Positions 1-9,344 of a stretch of DNA of 64,000 nucleotides are shown one piece after another. This DNA is from Agrobacterium vitis. Lineage in GTDB: Bacteria > Pseudomonadota > Alphaproteobacteria > Rhizobiales > Rhizobiaceae. The stretch covers positions 315,001-379,000 of the forward strand of contig NZ_JACXXJ020000005.1 of NCBI RefSeq assembly GCF_014926405.1. Reading direction: 5' to 3'. Every line of letters starts with the position of its first letter. Within the stretch, counting starts at the first letter, position 1. Made by a program: the position numbers and the translations under genes. Under the pieces are notes generated by a model. It was not told the origin of the DNA. It made no database searches and was given only the letters and a program-made list of their open reading frames with translations.

Positions 1-127
1 AGAATTGCGAATAGGGAATCTCGCGGGAACTTGTTTGCGACGGAGACGTCTGGAACATGCTGAACAGCGCGACCAATAGCAAAGCTATGATCGCCCACAG
101 CGCGAGATTTCTAAAATTTGGGTTCAT
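1..127 (-). CDS. ftsH: FtsH membrane AAA+ zinc protease, N-terminal fragment cut by the window edge
   Basis: Only the first 42 codons are present; the gene runs off the left edge. The ATG at 127 is preceded by GGGGAG. The peptide starts MNPNFRNLALWAI, has one hydrophobic segment at about residues 8-23, and continues with FQTSPSQTSSREIPYSQF, the usual start of alphaproteobacterial FtsH. FtsH is an inner-membrane ATP-dependent protease that degrades unstable membrane and cytosolic proteins. It lies directly downstream of tilS on the same strand, the standard rhizobial order. The AAA+ and protease domains are outside the window, so identity rests on this N-terminus and on synteny. Confidence 0.85.
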   Translation of the reverse strand, partial: MNPNFRNLALWAIIALLLVALFSMFQTSPSQTSSREIPYSQF

Positions 128-250
128 CGAACTCCCCAGAAAAAATGTTCGGCGCATGAAAACGCCGTATCGTCGGACAGTAACATAGGTTTCCTGAAGC
201 GCCTTGCCAAGGCAAAGCGCGGCCCCGACTTCGTTTTCCGTCAATAAGAT

Positions 251-1540
251 TTAAAAACAGGGTGATAAAAAGCCTGGTGCGTCGAAAAGACCCGCCAAAG
301 CCACGGCGAGCGGCCAGTCGAACCCCGGGAGAAACCCCTGGTAGGGGGCAATCACAGGCGTGGCGTGCAGGTTTGGACCGATCCCGGGGAGAGATTGGCG
401 TGCCAGCGCTGCCAGTGAAACGGGCATGGACGAGGTCGGCAGGGTGGGGGATGTCTGATCTGTTTCGGTTCCACCCGGCTGCACCGGGCTTTCCGCCCGG
501 CCGATATTGCTGATGTGCCAGCGGCCGTCCCACAGCACAGTCTCTCCTGGTTTCACAATACCATGCGGCAGATTGCGCCCTTCACGTACCAGATAGATGC
601 CGTGGCGATGACGATGTGCAAGGCAGCGGCCCAGTGTCAGTCTGGCGCCAGGCGGCTGTTGGCAAAGGGCGATAAGCCGCACAAGCGCGTCCTGCCCTGG
701 TCCATGCGGCTGGCCTCCTACAGTTGCAATCAGCGCCTGCAAGGCATGGCAAAGGATTGCTCGGGGCGCCTCTAACAGGGCGTTGTCGATATCAACGAGC
801 CCCGGCAGAGGCATGGTGGCATGGGTGGAGACCAGCGTGGCGGCCTGTTGCGACAGAGACAGGCGCTCGTTGTGTGGCATGCCGATCTGCGGAGCCGTTG
901 TGAGGTGGGCTCGGATCCGGGCGCGCTCATAGGCGATGTTGTCATTGCTGGGATCATCGATCCAGCCAAGTTGACGAGACTGCAAGAATGCACGGATTGC
1001 CTGGCGGCGCGAGCGCAGGAGCGGTCGGGTGATCCAGATGGAATTTTCAAACAGGACAGAGCAGGCCATGCCCGCAAGGCCGGTCGCCTCAGGATTTCGG
1101 CTGCGTTCCGCGCGCATGGCGATGGTCTCAATCTGATCGTCGGCGGTATGGCCGGTCAGGATGGCGGCAGCGCCGATCTCCTTGGCGATGCCGGCCAGCA
1201 GCTGGTAGCGGGCGGCCCGGGCGGCGGCGGAAATCCCTGATTTCGGCTTATCGTCTGCCCAACGGCGGATCTCATGGGGAATGCCGAGCCTTGCGCAAAG
1301 CGCTGCAACCGTTTCGGCTTCTGCGGCGGAGCCATCGCGAAGACCGTGATCGATGGTGGCGGCGTGAAGGGTGACGGTTTTTGCTGGCATGGCGTGCAGC
1401 TGCTCGTGCAGCGCAAGCAGCAGGCCGGTCGAGTCGCTGCCGCCGGAAATTGCCACCAGAAGGCGCAGGGGGTGGTTTATTCTGTCGAGGAAAGCGGCAA
1501 TGGCGGCGTCAGGAGGGACGGCGGATAGAGTGTCCGTCAT
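251..1540 (-). CDS. tilS: tRNA(Ile)-lysidine synthase TilS
   Basis: TilS adds lysine to C34 of tRNA-Ile(CAU) using ATP, which switches the anticodon to read AUA. The N-terminal PP-loop ATPase motif ISGGSDSTG appears about 30 residues in, followed by family blocks such as ATIDHGLR and LTGHTADDQIETIAMR. About 429 aa from the chosen ATG at 1540, in the normal range. An upstream in-frame start at 1606 would overlap the end of cpoB and adds 22 residues that do not look like TilS. The gene follows cpoB directly and precedes ftsH, probably as one transcript. No missing motif is seen. Confidence 0.93.
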   Translation of the reverse strand: MTDTLSAVPPDAAIAAFLDRINHPLRLLVAISGGSDSTGLLLALHEQLHAMPAKTVTLHAATIDHGLRDGSAAEAETVAALCARLGIPHEIRRWADDKPKSGISAAARAARYQLLAGIAKEIGAAAILTGHTADDQIETIAMRAERSRNPEATGLAGMACSVLFENSIWITRPLLRSRRQAIRAFLQSRQLGWIDDPSNDNIAYERARIRAHLTTAPQIGMPHNERLSLSQQAATLVSTHATMPLPGLVDIDNALLEAPRAILCHALQALIATVGGQPHGPGQDALVRLIALCQQPPGARLTLGRCLAHRHRHGIYLVREGRNLPHGIVKPGETVLWDGRWHISNIGRAESPVQPGGTETDQTSPTLPTSSMPVSLAALARQSLPGIGPNLHATPVIAPYQGFLPGFDWPLAVALAGLFDAPGFLSPCF

Positions 1541-1599
1541 GAAATCGCCCAGTCGGTCGTGGCCCGGAAGCTGTGGTTCCAAACCGGTGTCGGGCAGCA

Positions 1600-2601
1600 T
1601 CAGCAAGCCAGGCGCTTCTGCTCGCTGGCGGCCTTGTTCTGGACGGCCTTGGAGGCGTCGGGATAGCGCTTGTTTACCTCGCGCAAGGTGGCGCAGGCGG
1701 TGTCCTTGTTGTCGAGGGCCGCCAGCGACATGCCGAGTTTCAGCAGCATTTCCGGTGCCTTGGGGGTCTTCCCATAGCTCTGGTAGGCTTTGAGGAAAGT
1801 CTCAGCCGAATCCTTGTAGCGAGCCTGCGAATATTGCGCTTCGCCCAGCCAGAAATTGGCGTCGGCGGCCTTGCCGCTTTTCGGATAGCGGCTGATGAAA
1901 TCGCGGAATTCCCCTTCCGCCGCCTTGTAGTCACCCGACAGCACATGGCTATAGGCGATCTGATAGAGATCCTGCTCGCCGCCGAGCGACGCGGTTTTGG
2001 TTCCGCCCTGGCCGGCAGGTGCCGTACCCGGCAGGGTGCTGGCGTTGGAACCTGCCGAACCATTGACGCTGGCGCCGACCGGATTGCCGCTGTTGTCCAT
2101 TTCGATCGAGCCCAGCGTCATTTCACCGGGGGCAGCGGAGCGACCGCCGCCAGCCGGGCTTGTTGCCTGGCTGCCAGCGGTTTCTCCGATGATCTGGCCA
2201 ACACCGTCACTGCCACCAGCCGGCTGGCGCGCCGCTACCGACGGGCTGGCCTGGCCGGGGGAGCCTGCGTCACTTCTTTTTTTTTCCAGCTCCTGGAATC
2301 GGAATTCGTTGTCTTCCTGCGCCTTGCGGATGGTTTCCTGCATTTGCAGCAGCTGGTAACTCATGTCCTCGATCCGGCCGTTCAACTGGCGAATCTGGTC
2401 CTGCAATTGCTGGACTTGAACGATGTCACTGCCCTGCTGCTGGACCTGCTGCACTGGCATGTCGCTGACTGGCGCTGGCGGCGTGTGCTGGCGTTCGAAA
2501 AGCGAAAAGGCCAAGGCACTGCTGCCCGCTTGGACTCCGAGGATTGGGGGGGCGAGAATTGCAGTCATTCCCACCATCCCGGCCACGACAAGTCTCTTCA
2601 T
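1600..2601 (-). CDS. cpoB: Cell division coordinator CpoB (YbgF), Tol-Pal accessory protein
   Basis: A periplasmic protein of 333 aa with an N-terminal signal (hydrophobic run at residues 4-30), a Gln-rich coiled coil at about 50-110 (VQQLQDQIRQLNGRIEDM), a low-complexity Gly/Ala/Ser linker, and a C-terminal TPR domain (about 215-333, with LYQIAYSHVLSGDYKAAEGEF and two further repeats). CpoB binds TolA and coordinates outer-membrane constriction with peptidoglycan synthesis. It is the last gene of the Tol-Pal cluster, separated from pal by an intrinsic terminator, so it probably has partly independent expression. The linker is longer than in E. coli, as is common in rhizobia. Confidence 0.93.
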   Translation of the reverse strand: MKRLVVAGMVGMTAILAPPILGVQAGSSALAFSLFERQHTPPAPVSDMPVQQVQQQGSDIVQVQQLQDQIRQLNGRIEDMSYQLLQMQETIRKAQEDNEFRFQELEKKRSDAGSPGQASPSVAARQPAGGSDGVGQIIGETAGSQATSPAGGGRSAAPGEMTLGSIEMDNSGNPVGASVNGSAGSNASTLPGTAPAGQGGTKTASLGGEQDLYQIAYSHVLSGDYKAAEGEFRDFISRYPKSGKAADANFWLGEAQYSQARYKDSAETFLKAYQSYGKTPKAPEMLLKLGMSLAALDNKDTACATLREVNKRYPDASKAVQNKAASEQKRLAC

Positions 2602-2751
2602 CGATGTGGTTCCTGTTTTCCGTGTTATTGCCCGATTGATGTGCGCCCGTCAGGCTTTGCTGTCGAATATCGACCGTCAAGCCTGCGATGTCTGCCAATA
2701 AAGCTTTTCTCTGTTCTTTGCAAAAAGCAACCGAGTTCGGCCAAAGTGTGA

Positions 2752-2782
2752 AGAAAACAAAAGGGCGGCCCGAAGACCGCCC
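2752..2782 (-). terminator. Intrinsic terminator after pal
   Basis: On the minus strand a GGGCGG/CCGCCC stem (2763-2768 with 2777-2782, 8-nt loop) is followed by TTTTGTTTTC. It lies between the pal stop and the cpoB start and would end or attenuate the tol-pal transcript. Confidence 0.8.
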
Positions 2783-2817
2783 TGTTTCTGTCATGAATGC
2801 AGGCACGATTTCGTGAA

Positions 2818-3351
2818 TTACATTCCGGAGCCGCCGAGAACCGTCACGGCGCGGCGGTTCTGCGACCAGCAGGAAATATCGTCGCAGGTGGCGACCGGAC
2901 GTTCCTTGCCGTAGGAAATCGTCTTGATGCGGTTGGCCGGAATGCCGCGCGACACGAGATAGGCCTTGGTGGAGGCGGCACGGCGGGCGCCGAGCGCCAG
3001 GTTGTATTCGCGGGTGCCGCGTTCGTCGGCATGGCCTTCGACTGTGATCGGATACTGCGAATAACGCTGCAACCATTGAGCCTGGCGGTCCAGCGTCTGC
3101 TGGGCGTCGGCGCGGATCGAGGTTGAGTCGGTATCGAAGAAGATCCGGTCGCCGACATTGACGGTGAAGTCCTGGGTGGAGCCGGGTGTTGCAGCCCCTG
3201 CGCCGCCAAGGCCAAGCTCGGACGCGCTATTGGGCATGTTCTTCTTGGAAGCGCAGCCAGCCAGCGCCAGCGTCATGGCGAGAGCGAGAATGGCGGGGTT
3301 GCTGGCAAGCTTTTGCATGCGGCTCATTACCGGGGTTACAGTGCGGCTCAT
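2818..3351 (-). CDS. pal: Peptidoglycan-associated lipoprotein Pal
   Basis: 177 aa from the ATG at 3351, which is preceded by a strong AAGGAG. The lipoprotein signal has a lipobox (LALAGC, then ASKK), so the mature protein is anchored in the outer membrane by an acylated Cys. The C-terminal half is an OmpA-like peptidoglycan-binding domain (YPITVEGHADERGTREYNLALGARRA is split by the key D and R residues that bind diaminopimelate). Pal links outer membrane and cell wall and is the partner of TolB. The ORF could open further upstream to 3477, but that extension lacks an RBS and would spoil the signal peptide. Confidence 0.96.
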   Translation of the reverse strand: MSRTVTPVMSRMQKLASNPAILALAMTLALAGCASKKNMPNSASELGLGGAGAATPGSTQDFTVNVGDRIFFDTDSTSIRADAQQTLDRQAQWLQRYSQYPITVEGHADERGTREYNLALGARRAASTKAYLVSRGIPANRIKTISYGKERPVATCDDISCWSQNRRAVTVLGGSGM

Positions 3352-3546
3352 GGCCGATCTCCTTGCAAGTAGTGTGGGGCAGTCATTGTGCAGTGATGGT
3401 GGGCAGCCGGTTGGGCGGTCCGTGTGAGCAGTGCCGATTGACACTGGTGTCAATCGTGGTTGCCGAACTCTAATCAATCCTGGTTAACCAGAAGCAAACG
3501 GTCATGGTTAATCTTTACTTAATTCACGACCGGTCATCAAATGCAA

Positions 3547-3574
3547 TCGCCTTCCGGCGGGAGCCGGAAGGCGA
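3547..3574 (-). terminator. Strong stem-loop downstream of tolB
   Basis: A perfect 12-bp inverted repeat (3547-3558 with 3563-3574, 4-nt loop) sits 8 bases after the tolB stop. It is not followed by a clear T-run on the minus strand, so it may be a transcript-stabilising hairpin or weak terminator between tolB and pal. Confidence 0.55.
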
Positions 3575-3582
3575 TGAAAGTG

Positions 3583-4890
3583 CTATTCGAGAAGCGGCGA
3601 CCAGGCTGGGTCGGACGCAAAGCTCGGTGTTTTGACCAATTGTTCGTTATAGCCGGTCAAGTCGATGGAATAGAGCTGCGGTCCACCGGAGCCCGCCGCC
3701 TGGCGGAAGAACATCAGCACGCGGCCGTTCGGCGCCCAGGTCGGGCCTTCATTATGGAAGCCGGTGGTCAGAAGCCGCTCACCCGAACCGTCCGGCTTCA
3801 TCACGCCGATCGAGAATTTTCCGCCCGATTGCTTGGTAAAGGCGATCAAGTCTCCGCGGGGCGACCAGACCGGGGTGGAGTAGGAGCCTTCGCCAAAGGA
3901 AATGCGGGTCTGGCCGGAGCCGTCGGAATTCATCACGTAAAGCTGCTGGCGTCCGCCACGGTCGCTCTCAAACACGATTCGGCGTCCGTCCGGCGCATAG
4001 GACGGCGAGGTATCGATAGCCGCCGTGCTGGTTAGCCGCGTGGTGGTGCGCGAGCGCAGGTCCATCGTATAGATGTTACTGTTGGCGTCCTGTTGCAGGC
4101 TCATGATCACCCGCTGACCGTCCGGCGAGAAGCGCGGCGAGAAGGTCATGCCGGGGAAATTGCCGACCACTTCGCGCTGTCCGGTTTCCAGTTGCAGCAG
4201 GTAAACGCGCGGCTGGTTGCCCTCGAAGGACATATAGGTCACTTCCTGGCGGTTCGGCGAAAAGCGCGGTGTCAGCACCAGGTTGGCGGTGTTGGTCAGC
4301 ATGCGGACGTTTTCGCCATCCTGGTCCATGATGGCCAGCTGGCGCTTGCGGTCGGTCTTGGTGCCGCTTTCGGCCACGAAGACGATGCGGGTATCGAAAT
4401 AGCCCTTTTCACCGGTGATGCGCTCATAGATCGCATCGGCGATGATATGGGCGACGCGCCGCCAGTTTTCAGGCTGGGTATAGAACTGCTGGCCGCTCAT
4501 CTGCTGGCCTGCATAGGTATCCCACAGGCGGAATTCGGCGCGCAACCGGCCATCGCCTTCCTGGGTGATGCGGCCGACCACCAGCGCCTGGGCGTTCAAC
4601 ACCGTCCAGTTCTGCATGTTGGGGGCCTGATCGGGATTGATCTGCTTGTCGATGAAGGCGCCGTGATTGACCGGGGCGAACAGGCCGGAGCGTTTGAGGT
4701 CCGCCTCCACCACGGCCGAGATCTTCGCGCCGATGCCATTGGCCGACAGGAAGTCGGGAATGGCGATCGGCATCGGCTCGACATTGCCCTTATTGATGTT
4801 GATCTCGACCAGCGCCATGGCCGGCGTGGCAAAGGCGCCCGCCATGCCGACGAGGACGATCAGGATACGCAGGAGTGAGAATGTCTTCAT
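3583..4890 (-). CDS. tolB: Tol-Pal system periplasmic protein TolB
   Basis: 435 aa from the ATG at 4890, starting with a signal peptide ([20 protein letters not shown] ending at AMA-LVEI). The N-terminal domain (about 25-150) is the TolB alpha/beta domain; the rest is a six-bladed beta-propeller seen as repeated blocks such as [45 protein letters not shown] and [15 protein letters not shown]. TolB shuttles between Pal and TolA in the periplasm. An upstream extension to 5004 is possible but would bury the signal peptide. It follows tolA closely in the operon. Confidence 0.96.
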   Translation of the reverse strand: MKTFSLLRILIVLVGMAGAFATPAMALVEININKGNVEPMPIAIPDFLSANGIGAKISAVVEADLKRSGLFAPVNHGAFIDKQINPDQAPNMQNWTVLNAQALVVGRITQEGDGRLRAEFRLWDTYAGQQMSGQQFYTQPENWRRVAHIIADAIYERITGEKGYFDTRIVFVAESGTKTDRKRQLAIMDQDGENVRMLTNTANLVLTPRFSPNRQEVTYMSFEGNQPRVYLLQLETGQREVVGNFPGMTFSPRFSPDGQRVIMSLQQDANSNIYTMDLRSRTTTRLTSTAAIDTSPSYAPDGRRIVFESDRGGRQQLYVMNSDGSGQTRISFGEGSYSTPVWSPRGDLIAFTKQSGGKFSIGVMKPDGSGERLLTTGFHNEGPTWAPNGRVLMFFRQAAGSGGPQLYSIDLTGYNEQLVKTPSFASDPAWSPLLE

Positions 4891-4942
4891 AAGGGCAAGC
4901 CTTTCAGCTTCTACATGAATTCGTGTGGGCATGAATTCGCTT

Positions 4943-6112
4943 TTACATGAATTCGCTTGGATCGAAGTTGACGACAACCTCGGACCAGGCATCGTATTTT
5001 TCAACGGGCAGGTTCTTGAACGGCACGGATTTCAGGATAGCGCGGCGTGCGCTTGAGATCATCACCTGCTGGGCGCTGGGCGATCCGCCGGTGGCCGTCA
5101 CTTCCGGCTCGCCGATCAGATTGCCACTCTCGTCCAGTTTGAAATGGGCGCGGATCACCATGCCCTGGGCATCGCCCATGCCTGACAGCACCGACCAGTT
5201 GTTCTGGATTGCGCCGCGCAGGGCGTCCATTTCACTCTGGCTGAGTGTCGAGCCGCCCGTGGTCTTCTTGCCGCCCAGCGCCGCCTGTTCAGTGGAACGC
5301 TTGGCGCCACCACCAGCGGCATCGGTTTTGTTGAGCAGAGCGGCGATCTCATCGGCGTTGAAATCGCTTTCCTTGGAGGATTTCGCCTTCGCCGCCTGCT
5401 GGTTCTTGTCAGCCTTCTTCACATCAGGCGCCTTGGCGGCCTCGGTCTTCGGCTTGGCTTCCGTCGGCTTCGGCTCAGGCGTCTTGGTCTCCGCAGGCTT
5501 TGGCGGCTCCGGCTTCGGCTTGGAGGCGGGCAGGGGGACGCTGGTCGGCAGCGGAATGTCCTCGGCCTTGGCGACTTCCTGGGGCTTGGCTTCCGGCTTC
5601 GGCTCTGGCTTGGCCTCCGGCTTTGGCGGCTCTGGCTTCGGCGGTTCAGGCTTTGGCTCGGGCGTCGGGGTCGGCACGTCCTTCGGCAGGGGCACGGCTT
5701 CCTTGGAAGGGGCTACCGCCGTCTCTTCCTTGGCAATTTCCTTGACGTCATTGGTTTCGTTGTCCTGCGTCGGCAAGACCTTGTCGACCTTTTCAGGAGC
5801 TGCTGCCGTTTCCTGCTGCGACGGCTTTTTCGACGGCGTCGGCGGGGTCTTCATGTCGACTTCGTTGTCGCCCATGTTTTCCGCGTTCTGAACGGTGCTC
5901 GGCTTCTTGGTCGGGGTGGGTGCCGATTTTTCACGCTTCGGCGCTTTTTTATCACCCTGCTGGATCTGGGTCAGTTCCGAGATCGGCACGATATCGACGG
6001 GCAGGGCCTCGACATCGGCGACTTGCATGGGCGCAGGCGCGCTGATCGTCACCAGCGCCATGGCCAGCAGCGTTGCGTGCAAAATCGCAGATGTGACGAG
6101 ACTGCCTTTCAT
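4943..6112 (-). CDS. tolA: TolA, periplasm-spanning energy-transducing protein
   Basis: 389 aa. One N-terminal membrane helix (about residues 5-27), a long Pro/Lys/Glu/Ala-rich spacer (about 50-250, with repeated [10 protein letters not shown] units), and a C-terminal TonB/TolA-like globular domain (about 290-389: [13 protein letters not shown], then a [18 protein letters not shown] strand). TolA uses proton-motive force from TolQR to reach the outer membrane. The spacer is Pro-rich rather than the Ala-rich helix of E. coli, typical for rhizobia. Sits 9 bp after tolR, clearly in one operon. Confidence 0.94.
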   Translation of the reverse strand: MKGSLVTSAILHATLLAMALVTISAPAPMQVADVEALPVDIVPISELTQIQQGDKKAPKREKSAPTPTKKPSTVQNAENMGDNEVDMKTPPTPSKKPSQQETAAAPEKVDKVLPTQDNETNDVKEIAKEETAVAPSKEAVPLPKDVPTPTPEPKPEPPKPEPPKPEAKPEPKPEAKPQEVAKAEDIPLPTSVPLPASKPKPEPPKPAETKTPEPKPTEAKPKTEAAKAPDVKKADKNQQAAKAKSSKESDFNADEIAALLNKTDAAGGGAKRSTEQAALGGKKTTGGSTLSQSEMDALRGAIQNNWSVLSGMGDAQGMVIRAHFKLDESGNLIGEPEVTATGGSPSAQQVMISSARRAILKSVPFKNLPVEKYDAWSEVVVNFDPSEFM

Positions 6113-6121
6113 TTCGAAAGA

Positions 6122-6580
6122 TCACTTGTCCTGTTCTTGCAGGGTCACAAGGCCGATATTCTTGTAGCCAGCCGAAGAAATGCGCGCCATGACCTTCATG
6201 ACCGTGCCATAGGCAGCAGCCGTGTCGCCGCGCACATAAATGCGTTCATTGTAACCTGTTGTTGCAATAGCCTGGAGCTTGGGAACGATTTCCTCAAGCG
6301 GGATCGGGCTTTCCTGCAAATAGATTTCGCCAGCCGGATTGACCGAAATGGTGATTGGCTGCGTATCGGAATTCATGGCGCTGGCCTGGGTTTCCGGCAG
6401 GTCGATCGGCACGCCAACCGTCATCATCGGTGCCGCCACCATGAAGATGATCAACAGCACCAGCATGACGTCGACGAGCGGCGTGACGTTGATTTCGCTG
6501 ACGGGACCGCGTTTGCCGCCCCGGCGCCTGCTGCCGCGACGGCCACCGCCACCTCCATTTGCTCCTACCGACATGCCCAT
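6122..6580 (-). CDS. tolR: TolR, ExbD-family proton-channel subunit
   Basis: 152 aa. After a Gly/Arg-rich N-terminus comes the family core EINVTPLVDVMLVLLIIFMV, a single membrane helix with the conserved Asp (in PLVDVML) that carries protons. The periplasmic domain follows. TolR forms the motor with TolQ and drives TolA. The Gly-Arg stretch at residues 8-25 is unusual in composition but common in alphaproteobacterial homologues. Located between tolQ and tolA. Confidence 0.95.
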   Translation of the reverse strand: MGMSVGANGGGGGRRGSRRRGGKRGPVSEINVTPLVDVMLVLLIIFMVAAPMMTVGVPIDLPETQASAMNSDTQPITISVNPAGEIYLQESPIPLEEIVPKLQAIATTGYNERIYVRGDTAAAYGTVMKVMARISSAGYKNIGLVTLQEQDK

Positions 6581-6629
6581 CTGATCAATTCCTTTCGCCG
6601 ACCTTGCCCAGTCGTCCTAGACTGGAGCC

Positions 6630-7349
6630 TTATTCCGCCGCTTGGCGAGGCTGGAGCTTCTCATCGATCTGTCGCGACAGTATGGCGGAAAACTCGTCGG
6701 CAAAGCCTTCCATGCGCGAGGACAGCTTGCCCGCTTCGCCGGAAAACTTATTGTAGGCGATGACGGCTGGAATAGCGGCGACCAGACCGATGGCTGTTGC
6801 CAGCAGCGCTTCGGCGATACCGGGGGCAACGACCGCCAAATTGGTGGATTTCGAACCGGCAATCGCCTGGAACGAAGTCATGATACCGATAACCGTGCCG
6901 AACAGGCCGATGAAGGGACCAGCCGAACCGATAGTGGCCAGCGAGCCAAGACGGGCTTCGAAATGTTCGGCCTCGCGCGCCATGGTGACATCCATCGAAC
7001 GGTCGATACGCATCTGCAAGCCGATGGGCGAACGTGCGCCGCGCTCAAAGCTCTTCTTCCACTCCCGCATGGCGGAAACGAAAATAGCCGCAAGCCCGGT
7101 ATTGTTGCGCTCGGCCAGCGTGCGATACAATTCTTCCAGCGACTGGCCGGACCAGAACACCTGCTCGAACTGGTCGAACTGGCGGCGTGCCTTGGCGAAG
7201 CTGACATATTTGTCGATGACGATTGCCCAGGTCCAGACGGAGGCGCCCAGAAGCCCGATCATCACGATTTTCACGACCCAGCCGGCCTGCATGAACAGGG
7301 CCCAAAGGCTTACGTCGTGGCTTGCGGCTGCCAATCCTACTTGTTCCAT
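6630..7349 (-). CDS. tolQ: TolQ, ExbB/MotA-family proton-channel subunit
   Basis: 239 aa from the ATG at 7349 (preceded by GGGAACGG); an alternative TTG at 7364 is less likely. Three membrane helices: near residues 15-37, about 125-150 (GSAGPFIGLFGTVIGIM, the signature block) and about 165-190 (GIAEALLATAIGLVAAIPAVIAYN). TolQ with TolR makes the inner-membrane motor of the Tol-Pal machine. It is the first gene of the tol transcription unit here, with a long upstream gap likely holding the promoter. Confidence 0.95.
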   Translation of the reverse strand: MEQVGLAAASHDVSLWALFMQAGWVVKIVMIGLLGASVWTWAIVIDKYVSFAKARRQFDQFEQVFWSGQSLEELYRTLAERNNTGLAAIFVSAMREWKKSFERGARSPIGLQMRIDRSMDVTMAREAEHFEARLGSLATIGSAGPFIGLFGTVIGIMTSFQAIAGSKSTNLAVVAPGIAEALLATAIGLVAAIPAVIAYNKFSGEAGKLSSRMEGFADEFSAILSRQIDEKLQPRQAAE

Positions 7350-7823
7350 CGCTACCGTTCCCAAAATCCAGACGCCCGGACGTAAAGAGACCGGGCGGAT
7401 TTACAGCGTTATTTGCGCATCACGCGGGCTTGCGCAAACAACGCTGTAACAAATTCGTTTTTCTATGCAATCATATCTGCACTATCCGGCAGTGTGATCG
7501 ATCATGCACTTGTATGACTGATGTGCCGATAGGCGCGGTGGCGTTTCATCAACGCGATCCGCCATCCCCAAAGCACCCAGCCTGCCTTTTTGCCGCTAAA
7601 TTTGGTCAAAGGAAGGCGTGCGGCGCACAAAGCACCGCAAGGTTAGTAAGACATCATTATTGTTAACGATAGGTTATCACAGCCTATCCAATAATCGCCG
7701 CTGGCCGCCTGCAAATGGCAATTTCTGTGCTTGCCTGATGCGTCAGCATTTTCGAACGAAAAACCGCTCCGGTTCTCGAAATCACCATTTTCGCCAGGCC
7801 AGCAGCAATTCTTGACCAGACTG
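7350..7823 (-). other. Intergenic region upstream of tolQ (474 bp), no gene found
   Basis: Only short overlapping frames without RBS or family features. The segment is more AT-rich than its neighbours and should hold the tolQ promoter on the minus strand. In many proteobacteria ybgC abuts tolQ; here they are separated by nearly half a kilobase. Confidence 0.5.
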
Positions 7824-8273
7824 TCAGCCGGGTGTGAAGCCGAGGAACTTCTCGGCAATCGTCTCGGGCAGGCGGCGCGGGCGCCCAAATTTGTTAACGA
7901 CGGCAATCACCACTTTTGCTTCGATCAACCGGCGGTCACCGCTATGAATGGTTTGCCGCAGCACCATCTTGGCACCCCCTGCTTTTTCGGTGATGGTCTC
8001 GATAACAAGGATATCATCCATCCGCGCCGGGCTTTTGAAATCCAGCTCCATGCGATGTACGACGAAAACCAGCCCTTCCTCATCGGCATTGATCAGCTCG
8101 CTCTGTTCGCAGCCCAGGCAGCGCAGGTAATCTGTGCGCCCGCGCTCAAGAAAATGCAGATAGCGGGCGTGATAGACCAGACCGGAAAAATCCGTGTCCT
8201 CATAATAGACCCGCTGGATGAGACGATGGCCGCCTTCGATCAGCTGGCCAGAAAGGGAAAATTCATGGGTCAT
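7824..8273 (-). CDS. ybgC: YbgC, Tol-Pal-associated acyl-CoA thioesterase (hot-dog fold)
   Basis: 149 aa from the ATG at 8273. The 4-hydroxybenzoyl-CoA thioesterase-like signature YYEDTDFSGLVYHARYLHFLERGRTD is split around the catalytic Asp (EDTD) and the HARYL block near residues 20-45. YbgC hydrolyses acyl-CoA thioesters and is associated with the inner membrane. It precedes tolQ, as usual, although separated by 474 bp. The next gene upstream (DinB-like) ends 11 bp before this start, so they may be cotranscribed. Confidence 0.92.
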   Translation of the reverse strand: MTHEFSLSGQLIEGGHRLIQRVYYEDTDFSGLVYHARYLHFLERGRTDYLRCLGCEQSELINADEEGLVFVVHRMELDFKSPARMDDILVIETITEKAGGAKMVLRQTIHSGDRRLIEAKVVIAVVNKFGRPRRLPETIAEKFLGFTPG

Positions 8274-8284
8274 AGTTTGCCTTT

Positions 8285-8845
8285 TCAATGACCGAGATCG
8301 GCTTCGGTCCAACCTAGCTTTCGCATGTCGTCGGCGCGGTCACGGAAATCTGTCGCTGTTATGAACTCATCGAGCTGCGGCGGCTTGACGCTGGTGCCAG
8401 TCAGCATGGCATGGACCTGACCGCGATGGTGGGTTTGGTGGTGGAACAGGTGGAAAAGAAGATCGTCACACCGTTCAATTTGCAGCCTCGTTCCGCGATG
8501 CACTGTGACGTCTTGGGCAAGCGCGTCAGCGGTGAGGGCATCGCATAGGCTTAGAAGACGCTGATCGACAGCGGATTGGGCCTTTTGCAGGGTATCAATC
8601 GTTTCAAAAGGCTCTTCATTGTCAAAGGCCGCCGGACCAAGCGTGCCGCCTTCCAAGGCGTCCACATAGAACCAATCGACGGTCAGAATGTGGTTGAGCG
8701 TTGCCTTGATGGACGGAAAAAAACTGGTGCGCGCAGCTTCAAACTCGCCCGGTTGAAGCTGCGCACAGGCACCCAGCAATCTGGCATTGGCCAAGATATT
8801 GTTACGGGCCATTTTGCGAAAGATACGGCAGGGATCAATGGTCAT
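8285..8845 (-). CDS. DinB-family metal-binding four-helix protein
   Basis: 186 aa from the ATG at 8845, preceded by GAGGACAGCC. The helical bundle carries histidines typical of DinB/YfiT proteins: HILTVDW near residue 50 and the block FHHQTHHRGQVHAMLTG near 125-142. These His residues normally coordinate a divalent metal; some relatives are thiol-dependent transferases or hydrolases, but the substrate cannot be told. It overlaps the upstream NUDIX gene by 11 bp, so expression is probably coupled with the NUDIX pair. Confidence 0.85.
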   Translation of the reverse strand: MTIDPCRIFRKMARNNILANARLLGACAQLQPGEFEAARTSFFPSIKATLNHILTVDWFYVDALEGGTLGPAAFDNEEPFETIDTLQKAQSAVDQRLLSLCDALTADALAQDVTVHRGTRLQIERCDDLLFHLFHHQTHHRGQVHAMLTGTSVKPPQLDEFITATDFRDRADDMRKLGWTEADLGH

Positions 8846-9344
8846 GGCTGTCCTCATCCACAATCAAGTGTTCAACGCGTTCGGGAAGATTGCCCATGAA
8901 GCGACCCAGGAATGCGGGCCTGACATCATAGGTCTTGAAGGCGGCAGCTGTTGCGGGAATCCAGCGAAACAGAACTTCCGTTGGCCCATCAATCACACAA
9001 TGCACAATGTCATATGGGTGGAAGGGCAGGGGTTTTTCGACTTTCAACAGATAGAAGAAACCGAGCACGTGGGCTTTATAATCACCAACGGAATAGAAAT
9101 TTTCGACTGTCCAAAGCAGACGCTCAATCTTGACGGTGCGGTTAATCTCCTCGTGCATCTCACGGATGATTGTTTGCTCACTGTTTTCGCCAATCTCGGC
9201 GCGACCACCGGGCAATGACCAATAAGGATTGTTTGCACCCTTTTGCACCAGCAGATGATCGTTTTGCAGGATCACGCCAGCCACCCGGAAGGTAAACAAT
9301 TGCGGCTTTTTATCCAGCCGGATCATGTGGCGTTCAAGGGTCAT
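8835..9344 (-). CDS. NUDIX hydrolase (first of a tandem pair)
   Basis: 169 aa. The Nudix box is visible as GGRAEIGENSEQTIIREMHEEI (G-x5-E-x7-RE-x2-EE pattern), so it should hydrolyse a nucleoside diphosphate linked to another group, with Mg2+. The strand V-AGVILQNDHLLVQ and the end IVDEDSHDH complete the fold. It overlaps the second NUDIX gene by an ATGA junction and is clearly paralogous to it, suggesting a local duplication. The substrate is not predictable. Confidence 0.92.
   Translation of the reverse strand: MTLERHMIRLDKKPQLFTFRVAGVILQNDHLLVQKGANNPYWSLPGGRAEIGENSEQTIIREMHEEINRTVKIERLLWTVENFYSVGDYKAHVLGFFYLLKVEKPLPFHPYDIVHCVIDGPTEVLFRWIPATAAAFKTYDVRPAFLGRFMGNLPERVEHLIVDEDSHDH

Noticed and set aside
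1573..2751. 392-codon plus-strand frame over cpoB
   Set aside because: Antisense to CpoB, which has signal peptide, coiled coil and TPRs.
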